From positions 62,001 through 126,000 of the forward strand of contig CAVUCK010000017.1 in assembly GCA_963739975.1 (NCBI GenBank): a stretch of 64,000 nt of DNA, read 5' to 3'. Source of the stretch: JALZMG01 sp963739975. Its GTDB lineage: Bacteria > Actinomycetota > Acidimicrobiia > Acidimicrobiales > Ilumatobacteraceae. The position numbers and the translations under genes are program-made. This document shows positions 43,638-52,266 of the stretch, in pieces. The notes beneath the pieces are model-generated. The model did no database searches and was not told where the DNA came from. It saw only the letters and a program-made list of their open reading frames with translations. How positions within the stretch are numbered: position 1 is the first letter of the stretch; the number at the start of each line of letters is the position of its first letter.

Positions 43638-44932
43638 GAGGGCGGTGGTCCGATCCGCTTGATCCCGCGCATGTACGGATGCAGCGCCTCGGGCACCTCG
43701 ACCGATCCGTCGGGCTGCCGCCGGTTCTCGACGATCGCCGCCCACACCCTGGGCACGGCCAGCGCCGAACCGTTCAGGGTGTGAGCCAGCTCGGTCCCCT
43801 TCTGACCGGCCCGGCGATAGCGCACGTTGGCCCGGCGGGCCTGGTAGTCCGATACCCAGCTCACCGACGACACCTCCAGCCACGTCCCGACGCCGGGGGC
43901 GTACACCTCGACGTCGAAGCTGCGGTGGTGGGCCTGACCGAGGTCGCCGGCGCAGATCTCGATCGTCCGCCAGGGCAGTCCCAGCACATCGATGGCAGCC
44001 TCCGCCCGACCGACCATGTCGACGAGCACGTCGGCACCCTGCTCGGGCGTCGTGACGGCGAAGAGCTCCGTCTTGTCGAACTCGTGGGACCGCAACATGC
44101 CGCGCGTGTCCCGGCCGGCGGCACCGGCTTCCCGGCGATAGCACGGCGTGGCGGCCATCATCCGCACTGGCAGCGCCGCCTCGTCGAGCACTTCGTCTCG
44201 GTACAGCGAAGCGAGCGGCACCTCCGACGTCGGGATGCACCACAGGTCGTCGCGTTCGACGGCGAAGGCGTCGTCGGCGAACTTCGGCAGCTGGCCGCTG
44301 GCCGTCAGCGTCGCCGACGTCACCAGGGTCGGCGGTCGAACCTCCTCGAACGCGTCGGCGTTGCGGTCCAGGGCGTGTTGGCACAGCGCTCGGCCCAGCG
44401 TCGCGCCGGCCCGTCTGGTCATCACGAACATCGAGCCGCTGATCTTGATCGCCCGCTCGAGGTCGAGGATCCCGAGCGCCGCGCCCGTCTCCCAGTGCGG
44501 CACCCGTTGGTGGTCCGGGAAGCTGTCCGGAAGGTGGTGGGGACCGTTGACCACCGGGTTGTCGGCGTCCGACCTCCCGTCGGGAACGGCGGCATTGATC
44601 AGGTTGGGGAAGCCGAGCAAGAGCTCACGCAGCTCGGCGGAGCGGGATGCGTGCTCGCCGTCCAGCCGTTGCTCGGCGGCGCCGAGCTCGCGGCTCTCGG
44701 CTTGCAGCCCCTCGGCCGCCTCGACGTCGCCGCGGCGGCGAAGGGCGCCGACCTCCTTCGACAACACGTTGACCCGAGCGCGCACGCCGTCGCGCTCAGC
44801 GGTGATCGCCCGCAACCGCTCGTCCAGCTCTGCGGCCTGAGCCAGCTGCTCGAGCAGCGCCGGGTCACCGCGCCGCGCGGTGGCCGTCCGCACGGCGGCG
44901 GGGTCGCTGCGCAGCAGCCGGACGTCGATCAC
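43634..44932 (-). CDS. serS: Seryl-tRNA synthetase
   Basis: A class II synthetase of 432 residues. The N-terminal coiled-coil arm (residues 35-100) is followed by motif 2 (MMAATPCYRREAGAAGRDTR, RSHEFDKTELF) and motif 3 (ALAVPRVWAAIVENRR). The start is GTG 44932 (VIDVRLLRSDPAAVR). It lies 9 nt after the CtaG-like gene on the same strand and is coupled to pdxH. Confidence 0.97.
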   Translation of the reverse strand: MIDVRLLRSDPAAVRTATARRGDPALLEQLAQAAELDERLRAITAERDGVRARVNVLSKEVGALRRRGDVEAAEGLQAESRELGAAEQRLDGEHASRSAELRELLLGFPNLINAAVPDGRSDADNPVVNGPHHLPDSFPDHQRVPHWETGAALGILDLERAIKISGSMFVMTRRAGATLGRALCQHALDRNADAFEEVRPPTLVTSATLTASGQLPKFADDAFAVERDDLWCIPTSEVPLASLYRDEVLDEAALPVRMMAATPCYRREAGAAGRDTRGMLRSHEFDKTELFAVTTPEQGADVLVDMVGRAEAAIDVLGLPWRTIEICAGDLGQAHHRSFDVEVYAPGVGTWLEVSSVSWVSDYQARRANVRYRRAGQKGTELAHTLNGSALAVPRVWAAIVENRRQPDGSVEVPEALHPYMRGIKRIGPPPS

Positions 44933-44941
44933 CAGCGGAAG

Positions 44942-45880
44942 CTATCGGTCGGGTTGCGCCCGGTCGGGCTCCGTTGCCGCCGGGGCGCGGGCGAACTCCC
45001 GCTGCACGTCGTCGTAGGTGAGCGGGTCCTCGTCGTGGCCGACGATCTCGGCCGTGGGCATCGTCCGCCCCCGCCGGTACTGGTGCTCGTCGTGGTAGGA
45101 GCTGGCGAAGCGCTTGAACCACAGCACGACGATGATCGCCCACAGGAACGTCGAGCCGCCGAGCTTCATGACCGCGCCGGCCAGCTGCTGGTCGTCGGTG
45201 ACCGAGAGCCCCCAGACCCGCACCGGACCGTCGTAGGCCTCGTACACCGAACCCTCGGCGAACGTCAGCCACCCGGCCGGGACGGTCGGGATCACCGACT
45301 GCAGGAACAGGTAGATCATCTTCCCGCCGGTGCCCATCTGCAGCTCGCGGAACGGCCCGCAGACGGGCATCCACATCAGGAGGGAGGCCAGCACGACCAT
45401 CATGTGCAGCCCGTAGTGCAGCGCCGCGCTGTCACTCGTGACCGAGGCGTTCACCACGCCCGGGATGTGGGTGATGATCACGGCGACGTTGAAGATGACG
45501 CCGGCCACGACCGGTCGGCAGAGCCAACGCAGGACGCCGTAGACCCTGCCATTGCCGATCAGGGTGCGCAGCAGCCACTCCGGCGTGGCCAGCAGGACGA
45601 GCGGCGGCAAGAAGTAGCTCAGCATCATGTGCTGGAACATGTGCACCGAGTAGAGGTAGCCCTCGCCGAGGTCGTGGATCGGCCAGTCGCTGGCCACCCA
45701 GAGCATCGCCATGGCGGCGACGAAGGCGATCACGTTGCGCCGGGTGACGACGGGCTGGCCGATGGCCACGGCGTGCGGGCCGACCACCTTGACCATGTAC
45801 ACCCACGCACCGGTGAGCGCGGCGACGAGCACCCACACGTCGAGGTGCGCCTGGAAGGCGAAGGGGTCAGCGACGGCCAC
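44942..45880 (-). CDS. CtaG-type cytochrome c oxidase assembly protein
   Basis: A 312-residue polytopic protein of the caa3_CtaG family, needed for copper-site assembly of caa3 oxidases in Bacillus. Hallmarks: VHMFQHMMLSYFLPPLVLLA (metal-type His), PEWLLRTLIGN, YGLHMMVVLASLLMWMPVCG and FLQSVIPTVPAGWLTFAEG. The start is GTG 45880. It is the last gene of the oxidase cluster before serS. Confidence 0.92.
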   Translation of the reverse strand: MAVADPFAFQAHLDVWVLVAALTGAWVYMVKVVGPHAVAIGQPVVTRRNVIAFVAAMAMLWVASDWPIHDLGEGYLYSVHMFQHMMLSYFLPPLVLLATPEWLLRTLIGNGRVYGVLRWLCRPVVAGVIFNVAVIITHIPGVVNASVTSDSAALHYGLHMMVVLASLLMWMPVCGPFRELQMGTGGKMIYLFLQSVIPTVPAGWLTFAEGSVYEAYDGPVRVWGLSVTDDQQLAGAVMKLGGSTFLWAIIVVLWFKRFASSYHDEHQYRRGRTMPTAEIVGHDEDPLTYDDVQREFARAPAATEPDRAQPDR

Positions 45881-45888
45881 GGTCCGGG

Positions 45889-46242
45889 CTAGCGGCTGAA
45901 GAACTGGAAGGTCGCCAGGGCGGCGCAGTACACACCGACGGCCAGGATCAGCCCCAGGTAGAACATGAACGAGAAGATCCGGTTGTCGAACTTCAGGTGC
46001 ATGAAGTAGCTGACCACGATGAGGAACTTGGCGGCCATCATGATCAGCAGGGCGGGCAGGAAGAACGCGCCGACGTCCAGGTAGGTCAGCGTCACCTCGG
46101 CGGCCGTGATGGCGGCGAGGATCAGAGCGATGATGATGTACTGCCGGTCGGTCGCGCCGTGGTGGTGCTCGCCGTACTCGTCGGCGGTCAGATCTTCCCC
46201 GGACGTGGGGTGGGTGTGCTCGGGGTGGTCGACGGTCGTCAT
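45889..46242 (-). CDS. Cytochrome c oxidase subunit IV (COX4_pro type)
   Basis: ATG 46242 gives 117 residues: a His-rich N-terminal tail (EYGEHHHGATDRQY), then three spans (IIIALILAAITAAEVTLTYL, LPALLIMMAAKFLIVVSYFM, FMFYLGLILAVGVYCAALAT) with the small-subunit signature KFLIVVSYFMHLKFDNRIF. It lies between subunit III and CtaG. Confidence 0.93.
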   Translation of the reverse strand: MTTVDHPEHTHPTSGEDLTADEYGEHHHGATDRQYIIIALILAAITAAEVTLTYLDVGAFFLPALLIMMAAKFLIVVSYFMHLKFDNRIFSFMFYLGLILAVGVYCAALATFQFFSR

Positions 46243-46261
46243 CAGAAGCCTTCCTCCCACT

Positions 46262-46323
46262 GCGAGCGACCGAGCGCCAGCGAGGGAGCGGCCAGAAGCG
46301 GCCTGCGTGGCCGGGGAACGCAA
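46262..46323. repeat. GAGCGAGC-type spacer repeat family D, copy 1
   Basis: CGAGCGACCGAGCGCCAGCG ... GCGGCCAG ... GTGGCCGGGGAACGCA. The same order of words occurs at 52186-52258. Both copies lie within the oxidase cluster, just upstream of a subunit gene. It is a dispersed element of unknown role. Confidence 0.6.
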
Positions 46324-46330
46324 TGACGGT

Positions 46331-47134
46331 TCATGCCGGGATCAGGTAGACGAGGGTGAAGATCACGATCCAGACGATGTCGACGAAGTGCCAGTACAGG
46401 CCGACGAGCTCGACGACCTCGGACTTGTCGCCCGTGACCCGGTTCTTGGAGATCATCCCGACCAGCGCCAGCAGCATGATGATGCCGACCGTGACGTGCA
46501 CGCCGTGGAACCCGGTGAGCGTGAAGAAGCTGGACGAGAACAGGCTCGTCGTGAACCCGAGTCCCTCCCGGTAGAAGACGGTGAACTCGTAGGCCTGGCC
46601 GCCGACGAACGTGGCGCCGAGCAGTGCGGTGATGCACAGCCACAGCTTCGTGTTGCGCAGGTCGCCGCGGGCCACCGACGACACGGCGAGCACCATCGTG
46701 AGCGAGCTCATCAACAGGACGAAGCTCGACACGGAGGTGAACGGGATGTCGTAGACCTGGTCCGGCCCGATGCCGCCGGCCGTGCGGCCCCGGTACAGCA
46801 TGTACGTGCTGATCAGGCCGCCGAACAGCAGGCACTCCGACCCGAGGAACAGCCACATCGCCAGCTTGTTGTTGGAGATCCCGGTCGTGCTGGCGTGTCC
46901 ACCGTGGGTGTCGCGCTCGGCCGTCTCCTCCGGCATGTCCGAGAGGCGGGTGCGCTCCTCACCGGTGTCGACGGTCGGCGCCGCGCCCGGCTCGGGCACG
47001 CCGCCCATCGGGATCTCGTCGATCGTCTCCGTGATGGCGTGGTGCGTCTCGGCCGGCTCGTTGCCGAGGTCCGGCGCGCCGTGGCCGGACGACTTGTCGT
47101 CGAGCCCGCGCTCGTCGCCGGGGTGATCACTCAT
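46331..47134 (-). CDS. ctaE: Cytochrome c oxidase subunit III
   Basis: ATG 47134 overlaps the ctaD stop (ATGA). The product has 267 residues. About 85 acidic N-terminal residues extend beyond the usual start. Five spans follow with the subunit III hallmarks AYEFTVFYREGL, TLTGFHGVHVTVG and VGLYWHFVDIVWIVIFTLVY. It partners CtaD and CtaC in the aa3 oxidase. Confidence 0.96.
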   Translation of the reverse strand: MSDHPGDERGLDDKSSGHGAPDLGNEPAETHHAITETIDEIPMGGVPEPGAAPTVDTGEERTRLSDMPEETAERDTHGGHASTTGISNNKLAMWLFLGSECLLFGGLISTYMLYRGRTAGGIGPDQVYDIPFTSVSSFVLLMSSLTMVLAVSSVARGDLRNTKLWLCITALLGATFVGGQAYEFTVFYREGLGFTTSLFSSSFFTLTGFHGVHVTVGIIMLLALVGMISKNRVTGDKSEVVELVGLYWHFVDIVWIVIFTLVYLIPA

Positions 47135-49146
47135 GCTGACGCCACCGTGGCCAGGCCGCTGCCGGACTCGGGCTCCTCCGGCTCGGGGTCGTACTCGGAG
47201 CCCTCGGCGACCGACGGCTCGAGCGCCCACCCGAAGATGGCCAGGACGAGCAGGGCCGCACCGACGATGGCCATCACCCGCTCGAAGATGATGCCGTAGC
47301 CGATGATGAGCAGCGAGAACGCGAGCACGATGGGCCAGTACGACGGCGACGGGAGGTGGATGTGGTGGTCCGCCGCGGCCTCCTGCTCGGCGAGCAGCTC
47401 CTCGGCCGTGGCCACCTGCCGCAGGTCGTGCTGGTCGCCCTCGCCGACGTCTTCGTACTTGCGGTGGAAGAACTCGTCGAGGGCGTGCACCGTGGGCAGC
47501 GAGTCGAAGTTGTGCACCTTCGGCGGGCTGGTCGTCATCCACTCCAACGTGCGGGCGTCCCACGGATCGAGCGGCGCCGCCGCTGCCCGTCGGTGCGTGT
47601 ACACGACGTTGATGACGAACAGGAGCACGCCGATGGCGAGGATGAACGCACCGACCGTGGCGATGCGGTTCCAGAAGCCGATGTTGAAGAAGCCTTCTCC
47701 GGCGCGCTCCTCCGTCCAGACGTACATCCGGCGCGGCTGGCCCTGCAGGCCGGTGATGTGCATCGGTCCGAACGTCAGGTTCATGCCGATCACCATCAGC
47801 CAGAAGTTCCACTTGCCGAGCTTCTCGTTGAGGCACTTGGAGAAGACCTTCGGCCACCAGTAGTAGAACCCGGCGAAGAAGCCGAGCACGGCACCGCCGA
47901 ACAGCACGTAGTGGAAGTGGGCGACGATGTAGTAGGTGTCGGTCTGCTGGGTGTCCGACGGCGCCACGGCGTGGGTGACCCCCGACAACCCGCCGATCGT
48001 GAACTGCACGACGAGCCCGATGGCGAACAGCATCGCCGTCGACAGGACGATCTTGCCGCCCCACATCGTGAGCGTCCAGTTGATGATCTTGACGCCCGTC
48101 GGCACGGCGATGGCCATCGTCGCCATCGAGAAGACGGCGACGCTGAGCGGTCCGAGTCCCGAGGCGAACATGTGGTGCGCCCACACCCCCCACCCGACGA
48201 AACCGATCGCCGCGCCGGAGAACACCACGAACGGGTAGCCGAACAGCGGCTTGCGCGAGAAGACCGGCAGCACCTCGCTGACGATGCCGAACGACGGCAG
48301 GATCAGGATGTACACCTCTGGATGCCCGAAGATCCAGAAGAGGTGCTGCCACAGCAGCGGGTCGGCGCCGGCCTCGACGGAGAAGAACGTGGCGTCGAAC
48401 TGGCGCTGGAAGACGAGGAGCACCAACGCGACGGTGATGACGGGGATGGCGAACAGCAGCAGGAACTGGACGACGAGCACCATCCAGGAGAACACCGGCA
48501 TGCGCATCAGCGACATCCCCCTGGTGCGCATGTTCAGGGCGGTCACGATCAGGTTGAGCGCGCCGGTCTGCGAGGCGATGCCGGTGATCAGCAGGCCGAC
48601 GGCCCACAGGTCGATGCCGTTGGTGGGTGAGAAGGGCACGCTGGAGTTCGGGGCGTACATGAACCACCCACCGTCCGGCGCGCCGCCGAGGATCCACGAC
48701 GAGTTGATCAGGAGCGCGCCGAACAGGAAGGACCAGAAGCCGAAGGCGTTGATCCTGGGGAAGGCGACGTCTCGCGCCCCGAGCTGCAACGGCATGAAGT
48801 AGTTGCCGAACGCCGCCGCCATCGGCATCACGAACAAGAAGATCATCGACGTCGCGTGCATCGTGAACATCTGGTTGTAGAGGTCCGCCGTGAGCAGCGT
48901 GCCGTCGGGCGCGACGAGCTGCGAGCGGATCAGCAGCGCCTCGATGCCGCCGACGATGAAGAACACCATCGCGCTGACCCCGTACATGATCCCGATCTTC
49001 TTGTGGTCGACCGTGAACAGCCACGACCGCCAGCCGGTCGCGGTGACCGGCCGCTTGAAGACGCCAAGGGTGCTCGACGGCGTGACGGGTGTGAGCGTCG
49101 GCGCCGGACCAGTGGTCGCAGGGACAGGACGTTCGATGATTGCCAT
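47131..49146 (-). CDS. ctaD: Cytochrome c oxidase subunit I (aa3 type)
   Basis: Catalytic haem-copper subunit that reduces oxygen and pumps protons. All ligands are present: H97 (FTMHATS) and H412 for haem a, H410 for haem a3, and CuB ligands H275 (FGHPEVY, with cross-link Tyr Y279), H324 and H325 (WAHHMFASG). K353 of the K-channel is in PTGVKIINW. At 671 residues it is long: the C-terminus adds two spans (YWPIVLAFSLLIIGYGIIFE onward) resembling a fused subunit IV/CtaF half. Confidence 0.97.
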   Translation of the reverse strand: MAIIERPVPATTGPAPTLTPVTPSSTLGVFKRPVTATGWRSWLFTVDHKKIGIMYGVSAMVFFIVGGIEALLIRSQLVAPDGTLLTADLYNQMFTMHATSMIFLFVMPMAAAFGNYFMPLQLGARDVAFPRINAFGFWSFLFGALLINSSWILGGAPDGGWFMYAPNSSVPFSPTNGIDLWAVGLLITGIASQTGALNLIVTALNMRTRGMSLMRMPVFSWMVLVVQFLLLFAIPVITVALVLLVFQRQFDATFFSVEAGADPLLWQHLFWIFGHPEVYILILPSFGIVSEVLPVFSRKPLFGYPFVVFSGAAIGFVGWGVWAHHMFASGLGPLSVAVFSMATMAIAVPTGVKIINWTLTMWGGKIVLSTAMLFAIGLVVQFTIGGLSGVTHAVAPSDTQQTDTYYIVAHFHYVLFGGAVLGFFAGFYYWWPKVFSKCLNEKLGKWNFWLMVIGMNLTFGPMHITGLQGQPRRMYVWTEERAGEGFFNIGFWNRIATVGAFILAIGVLLFVINVVYTHRRAAAAPLDPWDARTLEWMTTSPPKVHNFDSLPTVHALDEFFHRKYEDVGEGDQHDLRQVATAEELLAEQEAAADHHIHLPSPSYWPIVLAFSLLIIGYGIIFERVMAIVGAALLVLAIFGWALEPSVAEGSEYDPEPEEPESGSGLATVASA

Positions 49147-49156
49147 GAGGTACCGG

Positions 49157-50371
49157 TTACTGCCGTTCCAGGAGGTAGGCGATCAGCTGGTCGATCTGTT
49201 CTTCGGAGAGGGCCAGGTAGGGCATGCCGCGGGACTTGCCGTCCGTCGGGATCAGCTCGTTCGGGTCGGCGTACATCGGCTTCTTGGCCGGCGCGTTGCG
49301 CAACCACTCGCGCAGGTCGACCGAGTTGAGGCACTCCGGCGTGACGCCGGCCAGGTAGCGGGCGCCGAACTCCTCCGGCGACGCCTCCCACACCTCACGT
49401 CGGCAGGAGGGGATCAGCAGGTCCCACGACGCTCCGGCGAACGTGTTGCGGCTCATCAGGTGGCTGAGGTTGGGCGCCGCCTCGGAGTAGACGTACAGCT
49501 CGGGCTGGGAGATCTCGGGGACGCCCTCGGCGTTCAGCAGACCGTTGACCTGGTGGCAGCGGGCGCACTGCGAGATGAACGTCTGCTCACCCTCGGCGGC
49601 CAGCGTGTCGGCGGCCGGCGGCGTGTACGGCGCCAGCTGCTCCTGCTTCCACGTCTCGAAGTCCGCCGGCGCCAGCGCCACCGCCTCCATCCGCATGTTG
49701 GCGTGCGACAGGCCACAGAACTCCGTGCACTGTCCGGCGTAGATCCCAGGGTCGTCGGCCTCGATACGCACCGTGTGCACGCGGCCGGGGACCATGTCCT
49801 TCTTGCCGTTCAGCTTGGGGATCCACCAGCTGTGGATCACGTCTCGGCTCGTCCCGCGGACCAACACCTTGGTGCCGGTCGGGATGACCATCTGCCCGCT
49901 GGTGACGATCGGTTCGGCGATGCCGCCGCAGCCGTCCTGCACCGGGTAGGAGACCTCCCACCACCACTGCTGGCCAGTGACGTTGACGTAGCACTCGGTG
50001 TCGTCCGTCTCGGCCAGGGCGAACAACGTGCCGACCGTTGGGACGGCGACACCGATCAGGATCAGCGCCGGCAGGATCGTGAGCGCGATCTCGAGCGTCG
50101 GACGCCCGTGGGTCTGCTTGGGGATCGGCTGGCCCTTGTCGCGGTAGCGGAAGATCGCCCAGCCGACGGCCAGGGCGACGATGACCAGCACGAGCCCGGC
50201 GATGGCGAACACCGGCCACTGCAGGTTCTGGATCTTCTGGGCGTTCGGTCCGGCCGGCTGCCACGTGTCCTGCGGTGCGTCCTCGGCGCAGCCGGCGACC
50301 AGCAGGACGATGCCGCCGGCCGCGACCAGCCGCCGCCGCCGCCAACGACGGTCACGTCGGTCGGACACCAC
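49157..50371 (-). CDS. ctaC: Cytochrome c oxidase subunit II fused to cytochrome c, lipoprotein
   Basis: GTG 50371 (or 50368) gives 404 residues. The signal peptide ends at a lipobox VAGC (Cys near 28). Two spans follow, then the CuA cupredoxin domain with WWWEVSYPV and the CuA site QCTEFCGLSHANMRM. The C-terminal cytochrome c domain has the haem motif CARCH and a Met ligand region near GMPYLALSEEQIDQL. This is the caa3-type layout: electrons pass from the c domain to CuA. The TlpA/CcdA genes at 37 kb fit its haem attachment. Confidence 0.96.
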   Translation of the reverse strand: MVSDRRDRRWRRRRLVAAGGIVLLVAGCAEDAPQDTWQPAGPNAQKIQNLQWPVFAIAGLVLVIVALAVGWAIFRYRDKGQPIPKQTHGRPTLEIALTILPALILIGVAVPTVGTLFALAETDDTECYVNVTGQQWWWEVSYPVQDGCGGIAEPIVTSGQMVIPTGTKVLVRGTSRDVIHSWWIPKLNGKKDMVPGRVHTVRIEADDPGIYAGQCTEFCGLSHANMRMEAVALAPADFETWKQEQLAPYTPPAADTLAAEGEQTFISQCARCHQVNGLLNAEGVPEISQPELYVYSEAAPNLSHLMSRNTFAGASWDLLIPSCRREVWEASPEEFGARYLAGVTPECLNSVDLREWLRNAPAKKPMYADPNELIPTDGKSRGMPYLALSEEQIDQLIAYLLERQ

Positions 50372-50394
50372 GTCGGTCAACGTACCGGCGCTCC

Positions 50395-51549
50395 TCACGG
50401 GACGAGCACCTCGAGCTCGGCCCCGTCGACGCCGGGCACGATGAAGCGGTACGGCTGCTCGGCGTAGGCGCTGGCAGTGGGGATCGAGAACGTCATCAGC
50501 TGCCGGCCGCCGTCCTCGACGAGGGCCGTGCAGTACTGGAACGGCACGGCCGTGTCCTCGACTGGCAGGCCGGCCTCGTCGACCTCGGGTCGGGTGCCGA
50601 GATCGAGGAACAGCCGGCGCTCCTCGCCGCTGTTGTTGACGAACAGCACGTTCGTCGGGTTGGAGCGGGTGACGACGAAGACGTTCTGGCTGCCCGTCAC
50701 GTCGGCGTTGTCGGCGACGAGCGTCTCGTCCGACTCGAGGACGACCCGCCCGGCGAGGCTGGCCTTGGCCGACACCGACTGCGAGGCGTTCTCGTCGGCT
50801 TCGGTCTCGTCGGTCAGGTCGCACTCGCCGAGGACGGCGAGGTCGCCGACCGTCTCGTGCGGATGGAGGTCTCGCTCACCCTCGAAGGCGGCGACCGCGC
50901 CACCGGTGATCAGGCCCAGCGCGGCGATCGTGGCGACGCCGGCGATGGCGCCCGAGCGCAGCGACGGCCGGAAGGCGATCACGAAGCCGGCGGCGAGGAT
51001 CAGGAGCGCGATGCCCGCGAAGGCGACGACGCCGCCGGTGGTGGACAGGAACAGCATGATGCGGCTGAACGAGTAGACGATGATGGCGAAGCCGACACCG
51101 GCGAGCACCGGGAACTCGAGGGGGTGGGCCATGCGAGTGCGGACCCCCTCGTTGAAGGCGGCATCTGCCGAGGCCCGCTCGCTCCAGGCCTGGACCATCC
51201 ACTCGGCCGTGGCGGCCAGCAGCGCGATCAGCCCGAAGATGAACACCACCGGGTAGGTGACGATCCCGACGACGAGCAGCACCCCGCCGGCGGCGGCGAC
51301 GAGTGGCCACAGCGCCGCACCCGGCGGCATGGCCGCCGCCGGTGACTGCGTCAGGGCCGCCTCGTCCATCGCCGACACGTCGGAGTCGCGAGCCCACATG
51401 TTGATGGCGGCCAGCCCGGTGAGCGCGGCGGCGGCGAAGACCAGCCCGGTCGTGCCGAGCGAGCCGCCCTGCGTCACCCCGTACACGATCGCCGCCACCG
51501 TGGCCAGGACAGCGGCCCCGATCAGCAGCCGGGATCCGAACGGGACCAT
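50395..51549 (-). CDS. CtaF-like multi-span membrane protein with outer C-terminal domain
   Basis: A 384-residue protein, not a standard oxidase subunit. Residues 1-120 resemble actinobacterial CtaF (subunit IV): two spans, a polar loop, then LWPLVAAAGGVLLVVGIVTY and a further span. Residues 150-225 add two or three spans. The rest (235-384) is a soluble domain with NVLFVNNSGEERRLFLDLG and VPFQYCTALVEDGG, cupredoxin-like in pattern but without copper ligands. It sits between ctaC and the second subunit III, so it probably belongs to the paralogous module. Confidence 0.65.
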   Translation of the reverse strand: MVPFGSRLLIGAAVLATVAAIVYGVTQGGSLGTTGLVFAAAALTGLAAINMWARDSDVSAMDEAALTQSPAAAMPPGAALWPLVAAAGGVLLVVGIVTYPVVFIFGLIALLAATAEWMVQAWSERASADAAFNEGVRTRMAHPLEFPVLAGVGFAIIVYSFSRIMLFLSTTGGVVAFAGIALLILAAGFVIAFRPSLRSGAIAGVATIAALGLITGGAVAAFEGERDLHPHETVGDLAVLGECDLTDETEADENASQSVSAKASLAGRVVLESDETLVADNADVTGSQNVFVVTRSNPTNVLFVNNSGEERRLFLDLGTRPEVDEAGLPVEDTAVPFQYCTALVEDGGRQLMTFSIPTASAYAEQPYRFIVPGVDGAELEVLVP

Positions 51550-51583
51550 CGTCAGGCCGCCATCACGATCATCTCGTGCGCGA

Positions 51584-52165
51584 TCACTTCGTCACGTACA
51601 CGACGAGCCACACGGCCGAGAAGACCACGGCGAGGGCGTACCAGTACAGGGCGTGGGCAGCGACGAGCTCCTGGTCGTCCAGGCGGCCGCCGAGGAAGCG
51701 GAACGCGGTGACCGCCGTGAAGACCAGGCCGATCACGAACAAGGCCGTGGTCAAGCCGGTCATGGCGTAGAACATGCCGGGGTAGCTGCTCTCGACGATC
51801 TCCATCGCCATCTGGGAGTAGATGAACGCCTGGGCGTTGATGATGGCGACGGCGAAGAGGGCAACGATGCCGAGGGCCAGGCCGACGTGCGCCCGATCCC
51901 GACGCTTGGCGGCGTAGACGGCCCACTGGGCGAACAAGCAGAGCGACAGGACGCCGATCAGCATCACGTTCGAGGGCACCTCGGGGACCGTGACGTCCTC
52001 GGGCACCCACGTGCCGGTGGCGGCGATCGAGCGCTCACGCATCAGGATCCAGATGCCGAGCATCCCGGCGGTGAGCATCAGCATCGCCAACCCGACGAGT
52101 GCGGTCCCGACGAACACTTGGCGGCGCGGCGGCGGTGCCGGCGCGGCAGGGAGGGCAAGGCTCAT
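51584..52165 (-). CDS. Second cytochrome c oxidase subunit III-like protein, hallmark residues lost
   Basis: ATG 52165 gives 193 residues and five spans with the subunit III plan. The conserved motifs seen in the normal paralogue here (46331) are changed: AYEF becomes AFIYSQM, GFHGVHV becomes MTGLTTALF, and YWHFVDIVW becomes YWYALAVVF. It therefore lacks the conserved His, Glu and Asp of subunit III. It lies beside the ligandless subunit I paralogue and probably forms a complex with it. Confidence 0.82.
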   Translation of the reverse strand: MSLALPAAPAPPPRRQVFVGTALVGLAMLMLTAGMLGIWILMRERSIAATGTWVPEDVTVPEVPSNVMLIGVLSLCLFAQWAVYAAKRRDRAHVGLALGIVALFAVAIINAQAFIYSQMAMEIVESSYPGMFYAMTGLTTALFVIGLVFTAVTAFRFLGGRLDDQELVAAHALYWYALAVVFSAVWLVVYVTK

Positions 52166-52185
52166 GGGAGCGTGTCCTCGAAGAT

Positions 52186-52258
52186 GCGAGTGAGCGAGCG
52201 CCAGCGAGCGAGCGGCCAGCAACTGCGCAGGCTGCAGGTGGTGTGGCCGGGGAACGCA
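52186..52258. repeat. GAGCGAGC-type spacer repeat family D, copy 2
   Basis: GCGAGTGAGCGAGCGCCAGC ... AGCGGCCAG ... GTGTGGCCGGGGAACGCA, matching 46262-46323 in word order, between the two paralogous oxidase genes. Confidence 0.6.
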
Positions 52259-52266
52259 GATTCGTC

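Noticed and set aside
46331..49024. A very long minus-strand frame across ctaD and ctaE read as one 897-residue protein
   Set aside because: The upstream part is an Arg/His-rich shadow of ctaD; only the last 267 codons (from ATG 47134) are a real subunit III gene.
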